This document shows positions 8,007 to 10,482 of a stretch of DNA of 10,482 nt, in pieces; position 1 is the stretch's first letter, and every line of letters starts with the position of its first letter. A program made the translations under genes and the position numbers. Source of the stretch: Microbacterium sp. (GTDB taxonomy: Bacteria > Actinomycetota > Actinomycetes > Actinomycetales > Microbacteriaceae); the NCBI GenBank assembly GCA_029267645.1, contig JAJUIM010000042.1:1-10482 (forward strand), written 5' to 3'. The notes beneath the pieces are model-generated. The model ran no database searches and was not told the origin of the DNA. It saw nothing but the letters and a program-made list of their open reading frames with translations.

Positions 8007-8039
8007 CGCGCTGCGTCAGCGGATGCGCGCTGCGTCAGC
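8007..8039. repeat. 14-bp direct repeat with 19-bp period over the DUF3145 stop codon
   Basis: CGCGCTGCGTCAGC occurs at 8007-8020 and exactly again at 8026-8039. The second copy contains the DUF3145 stop (complement of 8035-8037). The 5-nt spacer is GGATG. Each copy has a small GCTG-CGT-CAGC inverted arm pair, and just upstream is GCGTC-GGC-GACGC (7997-8009). It looks like a local slippage duplication or extra 3' hairpin material. Confidence 0.75.
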
Positions 8040-8532
8040 CCACCTTGTGCAGCCACACGACGGGGGCGTCGTCGCCTGCCGTGCGGAACACCTCCAGCTC
8101 GTCGTCCCACGCCGTGCCGAGCGCGATGTCGAGCTCGCGGCGCATCTCGAGCGGGTCGAGGTTCTCCATGGCCGCGCGGATCCGCTCCTCCGGCACGACG
8201 ATGCTGCCGGCCGCGTCCATCTGCGAGAAGTGGATGCCGAGATCGGGCGTGTGCATCCAGCGGCCGCCCGTCGTCGTCGCGGTCGGCTCCTCCGTCACCT
8301 CGAAGCGCAGGTGCTCCCAGCCGCGGATCGCGGTCGCGATCGCGGCGCCGGTGCCCGCGTAGCCGTCCCAGACGAACTCAGCGCGACGCGACCCGGCGAG
8401 GGCCGGCTGATCCTGCCACGCGAAATTGACGGCGCGGCCGATGGATCGCCCGACCGCCCACTCGAGGTGGGGGCACAGCGCCTTAGGGGCCGAGTGGATG
8501 AAGACCACTCCGCCCGCGACTGGTGTCGCCAT
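8035..8532 (-). CDS. DUF3145 family protein of unknown function
   Basis: A 165-residue soluble protein with no signal peptide or membrane segment. I recognise the DUF3145 family from its N-terminus (VAGGVVFIHSAPKALCPHLEWAVG), the central WDGYAGTGAAIATAIRGWEHLRFEVTEEP and the late GTAWDDELEVFRTAGD segment. The family is confined to actinobacteria and has no established function. There are no catalytic motifs I can name. From memory, a DUF3145 gene also sits beside fabF in Streptomyces, so the linkage may be old, but here it is convergent and cannot be in the fab operon. The ATG is at the complement of 8530-8532, with GGAGAG just upstream (complement of 8536-8541). Its own promoter candidate lies at 8618-8646. 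Confidence 0.9.
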   Translation of the reverse strand: MATPVAGGVVFIHSAPKALCPHLEWAVGRSIGRAVNFAWQDQPALAGSRRAEFVWDGYAGTGAAIATAIRGWEHLRFEVTEEPTATTTGGRWMHTPDLGIHFSQMDAAGSIVVPEERIRAAMENLDPLEMRRELDIALGTAWDDELEVFRTAGDDAPVVWLHKVG

Positions 8533-8617
8533 GATCTCTCCGTTTCGTCAGGTGCGGCTTCCCCTCCGTACCTGTGCGGCGTCGATCTGGCGATCGGGTG
8601 TATTCGGCTGTGCTTAC

Positions 8618-8646
8618 ATTGTGTCCTACCGTCGCCGCGATGACAA
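8618..8646 (-). promoter_or_regulatory. Candidate promoter of the DUF3145 gene
   Basis: On the minus strand TTGTCA (complement of 8641-8646; 5 of 6 to TTGACA) is followed after 17 bp by CACAAT (complement of 8618-8623; 4 of 6 to TATAAT). This predicts a start near 8611 and a leader of roughly 80 nt before the ATG. It lies just downstream of the tRNA gene, as expected for an independent unit. The rest of 8533-8617 shows only short, weak inverted repeats. Confidence 0.55.
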
Positions 8647-8656
8647 CAGCGGATCG

Positions 8657-8731
8657 TGGGGCGGGCGGGACTTGAACCCGCGGATCGTCGAGTTATGAGC
8701 TCGCTGCCTTGACCATCTTGGCTACCGCCCC
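8657..8731 (-). tRNA. tRNA with anticodon CAU (tRNA-Ile2 or elongator tRNA-Met)
   Basis: A complete cloverleaf can be read on the minus strand. The acceptor GGGGCGG pairs fully with CCGCCCC, followed by discriminator A (8657) and no encoded CCA. The D arm is GCCAAGATGGTCAAGGC. The anticodon loop is CUCAUAA with CAU at the complement of 8695-8697. The T arm is GCGGG-TTCAAGT-CCCGC. The anticodon stem has four pairs plus a G-A opposition at its base. It is not the initiator: G1-C72 is paired and the anticodon stem lacks the three G-C pairs. The D arm is unlike the usual GCTCAG type of bacterial elongator Met and closer to some Ile2 tRNAs, which read AUA after lysidine modification. I lean to Ile2 but cannot settle it. 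Confidence 0.9.
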
Positions 8732-8743
8732 CGGTCTCCCGTG

Positions 8744-8749
8744 ATTCTA
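8744..8749 (-). promoter_or_regulatory. Candidate -10 of the tRNA promoter, overlapping the transporter stop
   Basis: TAGAAT (complement of 8744-8749; 5 of 6 to TATAAT) includes the TAG stop codon of the transporter gene as its first three bases. It lies 12 nt before the tRNA 5' end, which would give a very short leader. No clear -35 is seen in the coding sequence upstream. Co-transcription with the transporter is the alternative. Confidence 0.5.
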
Positions 8750-9808
8750 CCGGTCGGGTTCGTCGCCCTCGGCATCGCGCCGCGCCTCACGCGGCTCGTC
8801 AGTGTCGCGCTGCGCCCGCGGCTCGTCGGGCGTGCTGCCGCGCGTGAACGGCAGCTCCTGGCTCTCGCTCACGACCTGCGGGTGGTGGCGCGCGAGGAGT
8901 ACGACGCCGACCGCCGCGACGGCGCCGGCGAGCGTCCAGATCACGATCGTCCAGATCGGCGTGCGCGTCGCCTCGCCGAGCAGCGTCGCGCCGATGATGA
9001 CGGCGACGATGGGGTCGATGACCGTGAGTCCCGCGATCACGAGGTCGGGCGGCCCAGACGAGTACGCCGTCTGCACGAAGTACGCGCCCGCGATCCCGGC
9101 CGCGGCGAGGGCGATCGCGCACGCGATCGTGAGGAAGTCGATGTCGCCCGCCTGGAACCGCTTGATGAGCACCTTGGCGAGCGTCGCGACGAAGCCGTAG
9201 AGGATCCCCGCGCCCGTGATGTAGAACAGCGCGCCCGCACGCGTCTTGAACATGAGCCACGCCGCGCCGACGATGACGAGCACGACGAAGAGGATCACGA
9301 GCAGCACGAGCAGCTGGGTGTCGTCGAGCGGCCGCTCCACCGCGTAGAACGCGGCGAAGAAGACGAAGACGAAGATGCCGCCGAGACACAGGCCGATCGA
9401 CGACAGCGAGGCGCGCGTCGGGGTGTGCCCCGTCATCTGCGCGTTGAGCAGCGTCGTGATGACGAGCGAGATGGCGCCGAGCGGCTGCACGACGATGAGC
9501 GGGGCGATCGCGAGGGCCGACAGCTGGCAGAGGATCGCGGCGCCGAGCAGCAGCGTGCCGACGACCCACGAGGGACGGCGGAACAGCCGCAGGATGTGGG
9601 ATCCGCTGAGTCCGCTGCGGCCCGTGGCGCCCGACAGGCGCTCGACCTTGCGCACACCGCGACTCTGGTACTGCGCGCCGAGCGACATGAAGACGGCGCC
9701 GGCGATCGCCAGCGGGATCCCGAGCAGCAGCCCGGGGTTGTCGAACAGCCCGATGAGGTCGTCGGGGGACGTCTGCGCGCTGACCCAGCCCGGCTCCGTT
9801 CCTGTCAC
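8747..9808 (-). CDS. DMT-superfamily (NIPA-like) integral membrane transporter
   Basis: A 353-residue membrane protein. About nine hydrophobic helices can be read: LLGIPLAIAGAVFMSLGA; WVVGTLLLGAAILCQLSALA; PLIVVQPLGAISLVITTLL; a GLCLGGIFVFVFFAAF helix; LLVLLVILFVVLVIVGAA; GALFYITGAGILYGFVATLA; FLTIACAIALAAAGIAGAYF; LVIAGLTVIDPIVAVIIGA; and IWTIVIWTLAGAVAAVGVVL. The AP..VVQPLGA.S segment and the layout resemble NIPA-type proteins of the drug/metabolite transporter superfamily. Some NIPA proteins carry Mg2+, but the substrate here is unknown. A charged tail of about 45 residues, rich in Arg, Asp and Glu, follows. I chose GTG at the complement of 9806-9808 because TACGCT lies 7 nt before it and it leaves a normal gap to the divergent def. 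A GTG 18 codons upstream (complement of 9860-9862) also fits the frame but would leave 16 bp. Confidence 0.82.
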   Translation of the reverse strand: MTGTEPGWVSAQTSPDDLIGLFDNPGLLLGIPLAIAGAVFMSLGAQYQSRGVRKVERLSGATGRSGLSGSHILRLFRRPSWVVGTLLLGAAILCQLSALAIAPLIVVQPLGAISLVITTLLNAQMTGHTPTRASLSSIGLCLGGIFVFVFFAAFYAVERPLDDTQLLVLLVILFVVLVIVGAAWLMFKTRAGALFYITGAGILYGFVATLAKVLIKRFQAGDIDFLTIACAIALAAAGIAGAYFVQTAYSSGPPDLVIAGLTVIDPIVAVIIGATLLGEATRTPIWTIVIWTLAGAVAAVGVVLLARHHPQVVSESQELPFTRGSTPDEPRAQRDTDEPREARRDAEGDEPDR

Positions 9809-9815
9809 GCTGTCG

Positions 9816-9846
9816 AGCGTACCGGGGCGCGGCAGGCCGTTGTCTG
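9816..9846 (-). promoter_or_regulatory. Candidate promoter of the transporter gene (leaderless)
   Basis: On the minus strand TACGCT (complement of 9816-9821) fits TANNNT and lies 7 nt before GTG 9808, the spacing expected when transcription begins at the start codon. CAGACA (complement of 9841-9846; 4 of 6 to TTGACA), 19 bp upstream, is a possible -35. No Shine-Dalgarno sequence precedes this GTG. If translation starts at 9862 instead, this element is coding sequence. Confidence 0.45.
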
Positions 9847-9872
9847 CGACACTCAGCGGCACTCAGTAGCCT
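9844..9872 (+). promoter_or_regulatory. Candidate promoter of def (leaderless)
   Basis: TAGCCT (9867-9872) fits TANNNT and is followed by exactly 6 nt and then the ATG of def, a classic actinobacterial leaderless arrangement. GGGAG (9873-9877) lies only one base from the ATG, too close for a normal ribosome site. A weak -35, CTGCGA (9844-9849), is 17 bp upstream. A direct repeat CACTCAG (9850-9856 and 9860-9866), offset by 10 bp or one helical turn, fills the spacer. Confidence 0.55.
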
Positions 9873-9878
9873 GGGAGC

Positions 9879-10445
9879 ATGGCCGTTCTGCCGATCCGCA
9901 TCTGGGGCGACCCCGTGCTGCACGCCCCCGCCTCCCCCGTCGACGAGATCACCGACGAGGTGCGCACGCTCGTCGCCGACATGTACGACACGATGGACGC
10001 CGCACCCGGCGTCGGGCTCGCCGCGCCGCAGGTCGGCGTCGCGCTGCGCATCTACACGTACACGTACGAGGACGACGAGGGCCGTCCGTGGCGCGGCGAG
10101 ATCATCAATCCCGAGCTGCTCATGGCGCCGCTCGAGCCCGGCGCCCCCGATGAGGACGAGGAATCCGAGGGCTGCCTGTCGTTCCCCGGCGAGCGGTTCC
10201 CGCTTCGGCGCTCCGACCGCGTCGTCGTGACGGGCATCGACCTCGAGGGCGAGCCCGTGCGGATCGACGTGACGGGGTGGCGAGCGCGCATCATGCAGCA
10301 CGAGTTCGACCACCTCGACGGCGTCGTCTACGTCGACCGCCTCTCGGACGCCGATTGGAAGACCGCGCAGAAGATCGTCAAGAAGCGCCGCTGGGGCGTT
10401 CCGGGCGTCAGCTGGACGCCGGGGGTCGACGACCTCGAGGGCTGA
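9879..10445 (+). CDS. def: Peptide deformylase
   Basis: Metalloenzyme that removes the N-formyl group from nascent proteins as they leave the ribosome. It is 188 residues, a normal length. All three family motifs are intact: GVGLAAPQ (44-51), EGCLS (97-101) with metal ligand C99, and QHEFDHLDG with HEFDH at 141-145 supplying the two histidine ligands and the catalytic glutamate E142. An acidic insert, EPGAPDEDEESE, precedes motif 2. The C-terminal ~35 residues (WKTAQKIVKKRRWGVPG...) are basic and typical of actinobacterial forms. ATG 9879 gives the expected MAVLPIRIWGDPVL start. It is divergent from the transporter, and no formyltransferase gene is beside it in the window. Confidence 0.96.
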   Translation: MAVLPIRIWGDPVLHAPASPVDEITDEVRTLVADMYDTMDAAPGVGLAAPQVGVALRIYTYTYEDDEGRPWRGEIINPELLMAPLEPGAPDEDEESEGCLSFPGERFPLRRSDRVVVTGIDLEGEPVRIDVTGWRARIMQHEFDHLDGVVYVDRLSDADWKTAQKIVKKRRWGVPGVSWTPGVDDLEG

Positions 10446-10482
10446 GCGAGGCCCGGAAGCTGTGATCGGGAGCAGGTGTCGA

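Noticed and set aside
7592..8362. A plus-strand frame running through the end of fabF, the terminator and the DUF3145 gene
   Set aside because: It reads through a strong hairpin and is out of frame with fabF and antisense to DUF3145. Its product is Ser/Arg/Pro-rich low complexity with no family features.
8741..10153. A long plus-strand frame opposite the transporter, rich in Arg/Asp/Glu
   Set aside because: It is the antisense mirror of a membrane protein: hydrophobic codons read backwards give charged low-complexity sequence. It also runs into def in another frame.
10446..10482. Possible start of a next gene (GTG at 10462 or 10476)
   Set aside because: Both have G-rich sequence upstream, but the spacing is too short and only a few codons remain, so no product or frame can be supported.
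1..10482. Search for an unusual system: CRISPR, phage, transposon, toxin-antitoxin, biosynthetic cluster, selenocysteine or frameshift signals
   Set aside because: All major frames are intact, conserved housekeeping families. No terminal repeats, integrase, transposase, spacer array or composition break was seen. Repeats are short and local.

Overview
The window is a stretch of ordinary chromosome from a high-GC Gram-positive actinobacterium. The best fit is the family Microbacteriaceae, probably Microbacterium or a close relative. This rests on the very GC-rich third codon positions, the ~909-residue single-chain pyruvate dehydrogenase E1, the FasR-fabD-fabH-acpP-fabF order known from Streptomyces, a DUF3145 protein (an actinobacterial family) and an AcpP with the DIDSIS attachment motif. 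The genus is inferred from remembered sequence similarity, not from a search.

Layout. 1-186 is the leader of aceE, with two TAGGCT -10 candidates and several small inverted repeats. 187-2916 (+) is aceE. 2917-3032 holds two strong tandem hairpins. 3033-4262 (+) is a PucR-type regulator, the FasR orthologue. 4263-4340 is the probable regulated fab promoter region. 4341-7935 (+) is the type II fatty-acid synthase cluster fabD, fabH, acpP, fabF. acpP is set off by a hairpin and -10 candidate upstream and a perfect GCGA-loop hairpin downstream. 7951-7988 is a long hairpin between convergent transcription units. 8035-8532 (-) is a DUF3145 gene. 8657-8731 (-) is a tRNA with anticodon CAU. 8747-9808 (-) is a NIPA/DMT-type membrane transporter. 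9879-10445 (+) is peptide deformylase, divergent from the transporter. The last 37 bases cannot be assigned.

How the genes work together. AceE starts the conversion of pyruvate to acetyl-CoA. FabD loads malonyl onto AcpP, FabH makes the first condensation and FabF elongates the chain. FasR is expected to activate the fab cluster from its 5' side. The first 7.9 kb therefore joins the acetyl-CoA supply step to membrane-lipid synthesis. The rest of the window (DUF3145, tRNA, transporter, def) is housekeeping or uncharacterised.

I found no mobile element, CRISPR array, phage remnant, toxin-antitoxin pair, defence gene or evidence of a new multi-gene system. The observations worth a second look are regulatory: RNA structures around acpP that could set protein stoichiometry, probable leaderless divergent transcripts at the transporter/def border, a tRNA promoter that overlaps a stop codon, and a CAU tRNA of uncertain identity.
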